From assembly GCA_039621445.1 (NCBI GenBank), contig CP154954.1, positions 31,024,012 through 31,088,011 of the forward strand: a stretch of 64,000 nucleotides of DNA, given 5' to 3'. A program made the position numbers and the translations under genes. The DNA is from Euglena gracilis. Taxonomy: Eukaryota > Euglenida > Euglenophyceae > Euglenales. This document shows, in pieces, positions 21,869 to 33,900 of the stretch. The first letter of the stretch is position 1, and each line of letters begins with the position of its first letter. Below the pieces are notes generated by a model. The model was not told the origin of the DNA. It was given only the letters and a program-made list of their open reading frames with translations, and ran no database searches.

Positions 21869-23349
21869 ATGATACTTACGGTAGCATGAGTACCATCCTG
21901 GATGCGCATTTGCGCACGCCACCACAACAACACCACACAAACAATTACAATGGAAATCGCCGATAGCAACGCTACTTCAAAGGTACAATTACAATTGCTA
22001 ATAAGGTCAAGCCACAATGGGACGGAGATCCCACAACTTGGAAACTATTTTGGCGTGACTGGGTACACTACTTGGACTTGAAGGGTCCAGCCCAACACGG
22101 GAACCCCGATGTAATCAAAATGGAATTTATTGGTTGCCTCTCCAAGGAAGAAAAAGAACGTGCCCGAAAACTTGTGATCCGGGTTCGGATTTCTTTTGAT
22201 GAACTGGTTGACCAATACGCGTCAACTTGTTCAAGCCTGATTTCGTGAATTACGCTGGAGAAAAAATGGCGGTAATTCGCGCCTACTGACAGAAAATGGA
22301 AGGCAATGGTATTCCAAATGGTTGGATTGGATGCTGAAGTTGATGAACTGGGAGAGAACAAAATGAAAGAGCAATTCGCTTCGGTTCTTCTCCTTTTCAT
22401 TTATACAATTATCAAGGACATTGACCGTGATGAACTCGCGGACAAAAAACTTACACTTGACCAACGGTGGAATTATTTTTCCAAACAAATGAAACTCTCA
22501 CAACTTTTGGGACATATTCAATCGGCTTATACCCACCACCCAACCGCTGGTCTCCCTAGCGGTACGGTAAGTGCCCTACAAAGGACGTCTTCTCCAAAAT
22601 CTCCGCGGGAATACGACAAACATACAAACTCCCCAAGTGGAGACACAAAAACGCGCTACCCGTGCTACACTGACCAATCTACTGACAAAACGTGCTTTTT
22701 GTGCAACAAATCGGGGCATACGCGCCGTGAATGCCCCCACCCTGATACACGAAAGCGGTATCAGAGTCCAAGGGGATCGCAATCCTTGCCGATCTCACGC
22801 TCCTCTGGATTTCACACAAATCTGGACAATCACAGTATTTGGGTTTTCTGCGGACGTGATTGCGCACCTTGTGGTCGCTCACCCCGACCCCCTTACAAAC
22901 ATGATACAAATCGCGATTCATCGCGGTCACGTTCGCAAAGTGGGTCATCTTCTGCGCGATCGTCATCCGGGAAACCGGATTACAACAGCCGTGGTCGAAC
23001 AGGATAAGGTTCACCAAGACCTCCAAGGGGTGAAAGCCCATCAACGTCACAAAACCGACAAAAGTGTTCCCTTTGTGGATCACACACCCATCACTCGTCC
23101 AAATGTTACTGTTCTCGCTCTCCCCGCCCGAACCAACGTCACCGTAGTGAAACAAAACACAACAAAATACTCAAGGTCGGGTTCAAAATCTCCTCTTTAG
23201 AGGAGGGAACCCCGGCTTCGGGCAGGGAGGTGGATGAGAACTCCAAATACTCGCTGGAGGAATACCGCAATGCGGTCCGCGCATTATGCGCTATCTATTC
23301 ACACAAGAAAACGATAAACAGCCGAAGTGCTGAATCGGACCTGGAGTAG
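21869..23349 (+). pseudogene. gag of G3: capsid-like domain and two zinc knuckles
   Basis: From about 22005 the frame gives VKPQWDGDPTTWKLFWRDW, then KMEFIGCLSKEEKERARK and, after stops, QRWNYFSKQMKLSQLLG. This matches the general pattern of retrotransposon gag capsid domains, with a Trp-rich start and helical body. The first CCHC knuckle is CFLCNKSGHTRREC (about 22690-22731). An RS-rich stretch follows. The second knuckle is CSLCGSHTHHSSKC (about 23072-23113). The C-terminal linker VGFKISSLEEGTPASGRE and SAESDLE lead to the UAG at 23347. Two knuckles separated by about 110 residues are unusual for this group. Confidence 0.78.
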
Positions 23350-23384
23350 GGGAGCCCGAGGTCTGTGGGCACGAACCTCTGGGC
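23347..23384 (+). promoter_or_regulatory. gag-pol UAG with downstream stem-loop (G3)
   Basis: UAG (23347-23349), spacer GGGA, arm GCCCGAGGTC (23354-23363), loop TGTGGGCAC, arm GAACCTCTGGGC (23373-23384). The frame stays open after the UAG to 23536 and reaches the protease region after one further stop and frameshifts. Confidence 0.62.
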
Positions 23385-25400
23385 TGATGAACAGAGAGAA
23401 GTAGGACCTGATAAACCTTACTTTCCCTGCTCACCTGCCTTTTTGGTCGGTACCCGGAAAATGTTCACGTACCCCACCCCCCACCCCGAATTTTTGCCTG
23501 GAATGCTGAGCAACGTAGGAACGGGATCGTAGGACAGTTGGAGAGACAACAATTTTACACCGGATCCTGCACTTTGCCTACCCCCATGAAACTTATGGTC
23601 TAAGCGGAAATCTGAACACAAAATTTTTCTACCAAGTGCAAACTTTGGTTGACACAGGGTGTCACATTCCCCTTCTCTTTCAAAAGGGGTTACTTCCAAC
23701 CTCCCCATGTGCCCCATGTGCTGTGGTGACTTGGGATGCTTTTTGGACATGGTCCTCCCCATAATACCCAAGCACCACTCACAACCCCCACACATACAAG
23801 TATTTCTGGGTACCTGGAGTTATGAAGCGGGTATCCGCGGGTCTGACACAATTTTTGGTTTTCCGTTCTTCCGTCAGAACCGCCTTGTTGTGGACTGCCC
23901 CTCCCTCGGTTTGCACACTACTTCACGCACACAACCCACACCACCGAATTGCCCCCCAAGGCGACTTCCCAGACCTCCCCCCGCCTTTCAACAGACGCCC
24001 AACTGTGCTGATGAGATTTTTTTTACGTTGCATGGTACTCTTATTCCAAAACAACACAACACAACTTTTTTTGAACCGAAAACACCGTTTCCTACACCAG
24101 GGGTGAAGAAAAAGCTGCCACCCTACACACTACACTTTTACAGAACGATTTCACATGCGGTAGGGAAAGCCAGTAGCTTAACTCCCCACGTTTCACTGGG
24201 TTCCAAGGTGAAAGCGCAAGGGCCTGAAGTTATAAAGGTGTCGAGTAGCCGCCCAGCCGCACAACGTTTACGTTTTCCACCAGGTGTGTCGACTTCGGAC
24301 ACCCCTGTACACCCCCCAGCAGCTACAACTTTCAACACACCCGTACACACACTACACATGACTGACATGCAGTACCAGACCGACACTTCCTGCCAATGCG
24401 CACATTGTAGGAGAATTTCCAAACAACCTGATTTTCATTGTGGATGTATTGTTGAACCTTCCAGACTAACCGCTTTACTCAACGATCAGAGTACACTTGA
24501 TAGAAGAACCGGTACCGAGTTTACCCTGACAACCGAACGAGAACACAACACACCGGGTTGTTACCCGTTGTGTGTTGAAGTACATCGACAACTGGACAAA
24601 TGCGGAATCGCGTCCTTATTCGGAATCGCGAGAATCGCACAGGAGCATCTCCAATGGCAGAAAGCTAATTTCTCTAACCACGAATGGCAGAATGCCAATC
24701 CGTCCAATGTCCCCGGTTCCAAATGGCAGAATGCAAACAACAAGTGTACTTTTCACAAAACCCTTGTTACACTGGGTACAATGTCTGATGAAGTGTCTGC
24801 GGACACACCGCATTACCAAGTAAACTGTGTTTCAGCCCTCCACAGGACTGAAACCGCGACAGTTTTCAAGAAAGGCATTTGGAATGTACTCAACTTTGGA
24901 CAAGATCGCATTTTGGAAACCTGGTTTTCCAAAATGGCTCCAATCACGAAGCGGATGGACCTACAATTGGACATTGATGCATTTTTGTGCAAAGCACGTT
25001 CTCGTTTGCCCAATTACCGCTCAAGTCATTCAAATGTGTTTGATAAGTTTTGGGGTGATGTAGCCCTGTGGCTACATCTACATCTGTAATTCACTTCTCT
25101 TGTATTTTCACAAGATACTTCGGGATCAAGCACGCGGTGCGCTGCTCATACCGATATATCCCGAAGCGGAATGGTTCCAACAACTGACGTATGTCACTTT
25201 TCAGTGGTGGGATTTACCAAATGACACCCATTTATTTGAATATTTTTGTGATGTCATTTTACCTCCATTGAAAGAAGTCATTTTTCGTGTTTGTTTCTTT
25301 GATGCATTCGGAACTGTTGACCACGCCGACAAATTTCTACGGGAAAAAGGTCAGAATGACCAAAAATTCCAACTATCCGTAGTGATAGAAAGCGGTGGTC
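23350..25400 (+). pseudogene. Protease and long Cys/His spacer of G3 pol
   Basis: The linker after UAG (LWADEQREV, LPGMLSNVG) leads to a protease active site DTG at 23651-23659 and to the C-terminal GSDTIFGFPFF and RLVVDC pair at about 23850-23900, typical of retropepsin ends. From 23659 one frame is open for 476 codons, covering the protease C-terminus and a 380-residue spacer. The spacer has a zinc-ribbon-like cluster (CQCAHCRR, then HCGC), LDIDAFLCKARSRLPNY and, beyond a frameshift, RGALLIPIYPEAEWFQQL and WWDLPNDTHLFE. These last motifs resemble the DLFAS and following P-x-W-x-x-x-WF segment of DIRS-type pol. Role unknown. Confidence 0.65.
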
Positions 25401-26822
25401 AACATCGCAAACCACAAGAACTTATGTACAACGATCAATCGCGAATTGAGTGATGTTCTAGAACATCCTATCGATGCGCATGACATAGATCCTGCAAATC
25501 GCGGACCTTTTGGTGTCTGTAAAATCGAACTCAAAGAAGGTGAACAGCCCATGCACCGGAAATTATTCGATTTTCAGGCGGAAGAGAACAGGCTCTCCAT
25601 ACAATGATCGAAAAACTGCTTGAACGCAAATGGATCATACCACCCAAAAGGGAGTGGACCTCACAAGCTTTTGTGGTACCCAAGCCTCCCGATGCTTCTG
25701 GACAGAAGAGGTGGAGACTTGTGCTGGATTACCGATAGTTGAACTCACAGACAAAGGACGATCCATTTCCGTTACCGCTCATCAGGGACTTAATTAAAAA
25801 ACAGCCTAAAACCGACTCTGGTCTATTTTCGACTTAGAGGACGCTTTTCACCAGATTCACTTACACACTGACTCACAACCATACACCGCATTCGTCACCT
25901 CCCGCGGAGTTTACCAATGGACGGTGTTACCAATGGGTGTAAAGAATGGCCCAGCCATGTTCCAAAGAATGATACAATGGATTATACGAAACTTACCGTT
26001 TGCAATGGTATACATTGATTATGATGTGCTGATAGCCACACACCCTCCAATTACAAATTTGGGTTGCGGTATCCTTGATATCCACTAACGCGATGAGCGA
26101 TCAGTACTGACAACGTTTCAAAAACATTTGCTGTTCGTCAAAGGTGTGAAAATGTATTTTTTTTACTGAAACGATCAAATTTTGTGGACGTTGTTAAGAG
26201 AAAGGAGAGCATCTCAAAGCAAACTTAAAGCCAAAAAAGAAGTGGACACCTGAAAACATCAAAACAATCACACGTTTAAATGGATTGTTTGGTTTATGGC
26301 AGTAGTACGCGATTTCATTGAAGTATTTCGCGAAAAAAGCGTTACCACTGACGCGACAACTCAAAAAACGCGCTCCTGACACTACAAAGATACAATGGGA
26401 TGATACAATGCCAGAATCGCCAACGAAAATTAAACAACTGATGTTGGAAAACGTTGTACTTGACATTGCTGACCCGTACAAACCTTATTTCCTGGAAGTC
26501 GACAGCAGTGACTGTGCTGTCGGCGGTGTGTTGAGTCAACATAACTCGTCCAATGAACTGCGCCCTGTAGCATTCTTGAGCAGAAAGCTACAAGGTGAGG
26601 ACGGAAAAGGACAAGTCAAATAGAGCATACGAGAAAAGGAGACGTATTCCATTGTCCTTTTCCTACAAAAATTTCGAAGTTGCGTCTCCAGTTCACTCGT
26701 ACAAATACTTGTATTGACAGACCATGAGTCTCTCCAACATTGGTACACCGAAGACTTGAACAAAGAGATGTCCACAGTTTGCCGAAGATGCCGTTTGCAC
26801 GACTTTTTTTAGTCAATTCAAC
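25401..26822 (+). pseudogene. Reverse transcriptase and RNase H of G3
   Basis: 25395-25607 gives the RT start (DIDPANRGPFGVCKIELKEG). The finger motif WRLVLDYR ends in a TAG. Motif A reads FDLEDAFHQIH after a shift (about 25830). Motif C is YIDYD, with an extra Tyr codon splitting the two Asp residues (about 26010), so the enzyme is inactive. RNase H is at 26318-26800: VDSSDCAVGGVLSQ, RPVAFLSRKLQGEDGKGQVK, then a TAG and VLTDHESLQHW. Multiple stops. Confidence 0.88.
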
Positions 26823-28516
26823 TTGGTGGTAGTTTACGCACCAAATCATAGTCAAAATATCGCAGACAGATTTTCCTGTGCACCCTGGCATTACCCTGGC
26901 AAACCTGGCGAGGGTGATGCCACGTTCCACGGAGGTCCCGAAACCGTCAATTTCACAAAGCGCGCAGACGTCGCTGACAACTTACTTGAAAAATTTCCTG
27001 TTTCGCATATTTGGCGGCGGATGCTGATCACCTCCATACGGGGAGAACGGCAACGCGGCAGAAAGCCGGGCCCCCGCGGCGTTGCGCCATCAGAATCCCC
27101 ATCCCCTCTCTTTATTCGCGAATGGGATTATTCCAAGGATGATTTTTACAATGGTATCGTACAAAGACCGCGTAATGGGAAATTGGTTGAGAATTGTACC
27201 TTATCGCCTTTACCTTTTGTTTTCCGAAATTATACTGGCTACAAATACTGCATACCCTGTGACTTGGTTGATGATGTACTTTTATGTTATCACAACCAAG
27301 GTCACCCTGGGCCCCCAAACTTCTTTCTTTGGTGGGTAGCAGGTACTGTACAACTCTGACCGAAAAAGAATTGTACAAGCACTGTTTACAAATTTCGCAA
27401 CGGTGCCAAATTTTTCAGGCTGTCAAACGCGCACAGGAACCCCCCCTGGTACGATGGACTTCTTCCCCGTACCAAATGACATTTTTACTTCCCTTAGCCT
27501 GGATTTTGTGGAGTTAGAACCTGGCAAAGGAACAGATGAAAAATTGGATTACGTTCTTGTTATCTTCTATCGGCTGAGTGGGTACATCGTAGCCATTCCA
27601 TGCCAGAAAGCAGCGTTGACAGCACAAGTTTTGGCACAAATGTTTTTAGAAAGATGCATTTGCCTCACTGGTTTACCCAATGAAATCGTGGTTCATCAAG
27701 GCCATTTGAGTTCTTCCCGAATTTTAACCACTATTTCTGGTTTACTCGGAATTGAGCAGCATTTTCTATCATTTACCGTTCCAAAGGTAATTTTCGCGCT
27801 GAAGCAGCAGTGAAAGCTGTAGCTAATACGCTACGAGTTTTACTGGCCGAATCGCACAACGCCTGGCTACAAGTAATACCCTGGTGTTTATTTTACATCA
27901 ACACTTTACTGGGTCTGATATTACAATACTTACCATACAAAATCGTCTTCAGACGAGACCCTCCAGCCATTGGCGACATACCGTAAGAACAACCCGCTCG
28001 TTTTAGTGTGAGCTGTGAAACATGGTTCTCTGAAGTGGAATCACTGCACACGGATGTGCAAAATCGCGCAGCCGCTGTACACTCACAAAAACAACGAAAA
28101 TTCTTACAGCATTCCAATTCACCGATATACAACCCAGGTGACCGCGTGTGGGTTCGGAATAGTAGAACCTGCATGCAATCCACGAAGTTGGACCCCCTCT
28201 GGATCGGACCATGTGATATCCTCGATCAGTTGGGTACAAGCGCTAGAAAGTCGCTGTACCCAATGGTGTTGAGGATGTGCACACGGATGACTTCAAACCA
28301 AACCTGATTCCACCAAATGGTAAAGCAACACCCTGCCTCTACTTCAAACCACGGTCAAAACTGCCTAAAACAGATGATTCTGTCGTTGACATAAATCACA
28401 ACCACAGGGATGGACATTACTGGAAGGTGCAGTGGAAAGGGTATGGTCCCGAATAGGACACATGAGAACCAGCAAATAGTTTTGTTGGTTATATCCAACA
28501 AGATTGGAAACTATAG
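26823..28516 (+). pseudogene. Integrase and chromodomain of G3
   Basis: 26823-27359 carries the RNase H end (APNHSQNIADRFS), a linker and the zinc-binding region (CYHNQGHPGPP). The core (27403-27813) has the first Asp in LSLDFVELE; the second position reads VVHQGH instead of SDQ. The C-terminal part (28008-28230) holds GDRVWVRNSRT and LDPLWIGPCDIL. The chromodomain at about 28370-28515 reads YWKVQWKGYGPE, then a stop, then EPANSFVGY. Compared with G1 it is a close copy with independent lesions. Confidence 0.87.
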
Positions 28517-28681
28517 AACAACTGAAACAACATAAACATTTCTGTAAATACCTGCTAAGGGACAATCTACAAAATGTCCAAGATTTTGTCCATTGTATGG
28601 AATTTTGACAAAATGTATGATGGGCGGACGTCAAAATGTATAACGGGCGGATGCCAGATCATTTGTCCCAAGCGAAGGACT

Positions 28682-28711
28682 TTCTGCTAAAGGACTACGG
28701 TCCTATACAAC
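28682..28711 (+). promoter_or_regulatory. LTR-promoter-like motif upstream of ORF3 in G3
   Basis: The stretch around CTAAAGGACTACGGTCC closely matches the TATA region of the LTR at 44335-44365 (ATATAAAGGACTGCGGTCC). The shared GGACTRCGGTCC is an inverted repeat. It lies 170 bases before the ORF3 ATG. Here the TATA-like part is degenerate (TGCTAAAG). Confidence 0.35.
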
Positions 28712-28876
28712 ACACTTTTACACTTGGAGCTACAATTTTCATTTCCCACTGGTTGCAGACATATAAATATTTGTGTGTGTACACATTTGGTTGCACGCGT
28801 ACAATGTTTTCGTACAACGTCTCATTTCTCTACTTCCCCACAGCTTAGTGCTGGATTCTATCTGCTTTCTCTCAAG

Positions 28877-30155
28877 ATGGATTCTGGAGGAAGGGGACCT
28901 GGTCCCCCATCATCCCTACCGTATGTTCCCCCAGGACAACCTCCTACAGGAGGAACCCCTCACTCACAACCTCCTTTTGGAGGAAGAGCACTTGCACTCC
29001 CTCGTGGAGGGCAAGTCCCCGTTCGGCATGTACAAGCTGCTTCGGCAGCAAAGCCCGCAGTGGCAGCCCCTCATATACAAGCTGCTTCGGCAGCAAGACC
29101 CGTAGCGGCAAATCTCACTCTGACACAACATGCGGTCTCACGTGTTGCTCCAGAGCAACCTACACTTGGTGGCTTAAAATCTCAACCTACGATTCCACAA
29201 AAAAAAAGGAATCTGCATACGAACAGTTTGCGGTGCCGCAGCCGCGGCCCCCGAGAAGATACGATACGGCTACCAGTAGCCATCACGCTGCTTTTGCGAC
29301 AGTAGAACAACAGTATGTCGAATATGTACAACGACAATAGACCGAACAACTTCGTAGTCAATTCCACCAGACTAAAACTCCACAAAGGCAGTATGCCACT
29401 GAACAACTTCCACAAGGGCAGTACGCCGCACAACCGGGACCTCAAAGGCAGTACGCCACTCCTGTGATGCCTCGGTTCCCCAAGCACATGGGTGAACTGA
29501 TAACGGCCTCCACATATACAATTTGCAACGCTCTGCGCATGAGCGCAGAGGACAGACCGGCTCCATTCATCCGAGTGATGTGGGATTCGTACTGCCGAAA
29601 TTTGCCTGCAATCGTCAAAAAACCTATCACAACCTGGGACATGTGGTCCCAGAGTACGATAGCGGGTAGAATATTCTTCCAACCCGGAGAATCCGGATTT
29701 CCAGAAAACGTAACCCTCAGGGACCTGGGAGTCCTGGTCCTGCCTGTGCTGCGCGGAGTGCATCCTGTGGGTGCTTACGCGGAACACGTGCGTCGTTATA
29801 CCCCCGGCCTCACAGAAAGTGAGATGGGTGACGTTCAAATGCTAGAACCAATATACCTACCATAAAAACGCCCCCACGCATGCTGCCTGTCCGGAACTGG
29901 GAGGCTGGTGTGCAATCACAATACGTCACTGAGGCCGAAGAGCCATACGACGACAAATATGCTGACGAAATGGCCGAAGATCCTTATGACGAGTATACAA
30001 CGGCAGAACGTGAGCCGGAGTATACAACGGAAACAGACGAACAACCTCACCCACAACCTGTACAACCTCAACCACAACCACCGACAACCCCCTACGTACC
30101 GCTGCCGGAACCGACAGGGATACGGGTTGTCGGAGAAAACCCCCTGCGTCCATAG
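28877..30155 (+). pseudogene. ORF3 of G3 (env-position protein of unknown function)
   Basis: The ATG at 28877 follows TTTCTCTCAAG, a splice-acceptor-like tract. The N-terminus has GGRGPGPPSSLP and Gly/Pro/Gln-rich repeats (HVQAASAAKP, HIQAASAARP). A stop at about 29303 breaks the frame. The conserved core is open at 29464-29865: ICNALRMSAEDRPAP, VMWDSYCRNLPAI, LRDLGVLVLPVLRGVHPVGA and YTPGLTESEMGD. The C-terminal frame (29880-30155) is acidic and Tyr-rich (EAEEPYDDKYADEMAEDPYD), ending in Pro/Gln. Length without breaks would be about 425 residues. No membrane signals. Function unknown. Confidence 0.65.
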
Positions 30156-30654
30156 AGGACTACATTCACTGTGAACGAGTGCCACAATCTTTGGTTTTCG
30201 CTCACAGAACAAAAGGCGAACCATACCGTTGTGTAGCAGGCATGTCCCAGCTCTGTGGGATATCTGCAGAGTGGGTTCTGTGACGGTCGCACCTCTGTGG
30301 AAACCACAGCAGGTAAGATCGTGGCAGACCCTTCTGGGATCTCCCCCTGGACACGTCAGCACTTTTCTCTCCTTCCCCCACAGGTGGTATTCTTCACTGT
30401 CATCAATTCCAAGTTGACCATTGGTTTTGTCAGAAGGAAAAACCTTCAGAACAATCGAACTTGACTCCAGAAGAAACTTCTGAAGTCTTTGTCTTGTGCT
30501 TTGTCTGTTGGGGAATTGGGAACAAAAGTGGAAAACCACTTTTTGTTACTCCAAAGACTTTTCCCTACCATAAGTAGGCTGCACACCAAGGTGGAAGCGA
30601 AGGGCTTTTTCAGAAAGTCCCAAAAAGGGGAAAAGGGAAAGCTTTGGACGTACA
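30156..30654 (+). repeat. LTR shared by G3 (3') and G4 (5')
   Basis: The 3' boundary GGACGTACA at 30654 is fixed by the match to 7836 and 44483 and by the following PBS. The 5' boundary is uncertain (candidates TGTGAACG at 30170 or TGTAGCAG at 30232). Inside lie the intron-like pair described separately, GTTACTCC at about 30544, and a purine-rich end. Only one LTR lies between G3 ORF3 and G4 gag. Confidence 0.65.
30313..30383 (+). other. Intron-like segment in the G3/G4 LTR
   Basis: CAG-GTAAG at 30310-30317 is a consensus donor. TCCTTCCCCCACAG ends at 30383 and is a strong acceptor. The segment is 71 bases. The acceptor half is also present in the G2 LTR (CTCCGCAG, near 7055). No expression data, so this is a candidate only. 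Confidence 0.35.
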
Positions 30655-30656
30655 CT

Positions 30657-30665
30657 TGGTAGCAG
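30657..30665 (+). promoter_or_regulatory. Primer binding site-like TGGTAGCAG of G4
   Basis: Two bases after the LTR end, same sequence and spacing as in G2 (7839-7847). Confidence 0.55.
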
Positions 30666-30910
30666 ATTTAGGCAACGAACCTACACAGACGTTCCACACA
30701 GAGAACCTCTGTGGTTGACTGGTGGTGAGGATCGTACTGAGCCGTGAAACACGGTGAAAGCACTGTTCTTGACCCCTAGCCAACCTTTAAGCAAGGACAC
30801 AGGTCTCAGAAGGCTCTGTTCGGTATTCGCCGATACAACCTTTCTGGTCCCTGTTTCACTGCTTATTTGTGTGAATTTTTGGGTTTTTGCCTTTTTACCC
30901 ATCTCAAAAG

Positions 30911-33900
30911 ATGCGGAGCACAACCCCCAACCACAAATTTGATTATGACTTGTTGATGAGTTCATTGACCAATATTGATGAAGATTGCGGGGATTGGAAC
31001 GGTTCGAATGAAACAAGTTCAAATTCCCGACTCCCCAAGCAACAAGAAGACACATTGCATCAATTGTCATTGTCACAAGGCGAAACGCCTTTATTGTTGC
31101 AAGGGGGCAATGAGCCTTCCTCATCATCATTGTTATTGATTGTGCGGGATGTGGGTGGCAACATGCCTTCCTCCATCCCGGTGCAGCCATCATTGATGCA
31201 GCGAGGGGATGAACCCCTTGCACCCTTACACTTGGATACTCATGTTACCCATGAACAGAGTGAGATGTATTTTCCCTTTGCTATGTGTACACCCAAAAGA
31301 TCCCCGGCGGAAGCACCGGTGGGCCTTTTGGAGTGCAACTCGGTGGAAGCACCGTGTTTTTTCCAACCCCTCCCACTCAATTACCAGCCCCCACACCATT
31401 TCGCGCATTGCCGGGATTACCCGCGGAAACTGCGGTTTTCCCTGCATTGCCGTGGAACCTGGATATGCGTCTGGTGGTGCCGGAAATCTCTGGTGCCGTT
31501 TCCGTTGTGGAGGATTATGGTGATGATTTGGGGGATAACCTCACCCCGGGTGATGTTTACCGAATTCTCGGTCAACTCCCAGCGGATCACCCGCTGAGCA
31601 AGCAAATTTTGCATGTCCACCAATGTGTTGCGGAATGCGCAACCATGCTCAACAAAGTTTTGCAGTTTGATGAGGACAATCAAAGGGTTGTCAACACCAA
31701 ACTGGAATATTGCTGGAATTATTTGCAGGAAATCGGCAAATATTGCCAACACAATTTTGAAAATGCGGGGAAAGACCTTCCGCGTTTTCGGGAAAGTGTT
31801 GACAGTATTTTGCGCATCCAACTCCCACAAAATTTCCAACGAATCACTGAAACCCTGCATGAAGCGGAAACACGGAATGATTCCAAGTTTCTGCATGTGC
31901 AAGATGGTATGAGCCATCTTTTTGGCAAAGTGGAATCATGTTCAACCATGCTACTGCAATTGCAGCAACAGTTACAAGCGCAAAATGCCACCCCCAAAAT
32001 GCCGGAAATCAGTAATTTTGTTGCGGTGGAGCATTTTGCCGCACTCACCACTTCTTTCCAAGAAGCCCAACATCTTTCTCGGAAATCGAGCATTTGAAGC
32101 AATTTCAGGCGAAAGTGAAAGAAAATTTTGTTCCCCGTACGCAAATCCAGCTTTTGGAGGAGCGAATTTCACATTTGTAGCCATTGTGCCGCAAACCAGG
32201 ATGGATTACCCTCCTTGAACGCGAAAATCGCGGATTGCGCAAAACGGTTGGATTTCGCGCAACAACAAATGCAAACGGACATTGGCGGTATTAATGTCAC
32301 CGTTGTCGGTTTGCAGGAGCATGTTTCCGCACTTTCCAAGCGAATTCCTGACATTAGCGGTATTCAAGCCGCTATTGGGGAATTACAAACCCGTTGCACC
32401 TTGTTGTCCACCACAGTAGCGCAAATTTGCTCAATTCCCAATGTTTCGCGCGCTCGGATATCCGAGTCACCGGAATTTCGCTCATTTTATAACAAAATGC
32501 TTGGTGACAACAAGGAAACCTTGCAAGCGTTTTGCACGAGTTTGATTCAACCTGAGGAATCTGTGAATCGGAATGCCCGATCCATGCAAGATGAGGTTTC
32601 ACGGTTGGATGGACGAATTTCTGCGTTGTTGGAAAAGCCAACCGCGGAAAATTCGCGCACCACCGCGGAAACTCCATTCAATTCACCCCACCAATTGCAA
32701 ATTGTCTCAAGTGCAGTAAAAGCGCTTGCGGGTCAACTCCGGAAGGTGGAGGAGTCCCAACGACAACTTGTCCAAGAACTACACTTGGTTTCTGAAAAGT
32801 TACCACACTTGGAAGATTTTTCCCGTTACTGCAAACGCATTAGGCATTTGGAGACTGAGGTTGACTGTATTTGCGGCCAACTCCAGTTGGTGGAACATTT
32901 GGAAGATACGGTGCATGACCTGTCCGCGAGTTTGGATAAAATGTCCGCTCCGGTACCGTTTGTGCCACCACCCACCGCGGTAAGCGCTGCAGTAGGTATT
33001 CCAAATGTCCCGGAATCGCGTCCTCAAATTACGGTTTCTGCAGTAGGAATCCCTACATCCACCGCGAATTTGGTACAACCACCCGCGAAAACGCGAATAG
33101 TACCACTTTTGCATTTGCCCACACCACAAACCCACTTTTCACAGGACATTTCCGATGGGGAAATTGGTCCACCGCTCGAAAATTCGAGTCTCCACCAAGA
33201 AATTCAACATTCCAACCTTGTACGAGGAATGAGCCAACACCCCACACCTGGTATTAGTCATGTGTCGCTTTCGCGATCATACCAACGGGTTCTGGATTAC
33301 CAGATCACCCATCGGGTTTTCAGCGGGAAACCCGCCCCACCGGGAGAATTTCACCGCATTTTTCGCAATTCCCGCAGGAAAATCCTGCTACCCCTACACT
33401 TGGTGCGGGAAATCCTGCACGGGGTACACGTGGAGCGGAAAATCCGCGAAACGCGTTTGGTGTTAAGATTTACCCGGACCAAAACCCCTGGAATACGACC
33501 GAGGGTCAACGGGTTACTCAGAGAGACTTCAAGGGCACCATCGTAATCGCGAACAATGTGAAGCCACAATGGGACAGGGATCCAACCACATGGAGACAAT
33601 TTTTTCGGGACCCACCCAAGACCGGAATCCCGAGGTAGTCAAGATGGAATTCATCGATTGCCCACCGAGGGAGGAGCGAGAACGCGCACGCAATTTGGTG
33701 ATACGTAATCATACTCGAGTCTGGTCACCAGGATTACCCTGGAGAAGAAATGGCGACAATGCGCGCCATCGGATCGCAAATGGAAATACATTGACCTTTG
33801 GTATGCCAAATGGTTAGCACTTGCTTCCGAAGATGATGAACTTAGCGAGAAGCAAATGCGCGAACAATTCGATGCGGTTTTGTTGCATTTCACACCATCC

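Larger units (their letters stand above)
18780..30654 (+). mobile_element. Ty3/gypsy chromodomain retrotransposon G3, 5'-truncated
   Basis: The element starts inside gag at about 18835 with no LTR, and is interrupted by N2. It then runs through capsid-like gag, two zinc knuckles, UAG cassette, protease, spacer, RT, RNase H, integrase, chromodomain and ORF3, to an LTR ending at 30654. This LTR is immediately followed by a PBS and gag of G4, so it serves both elements. G3 has the most complete pol of the family here but carries many stops. Confidence 0.85.
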
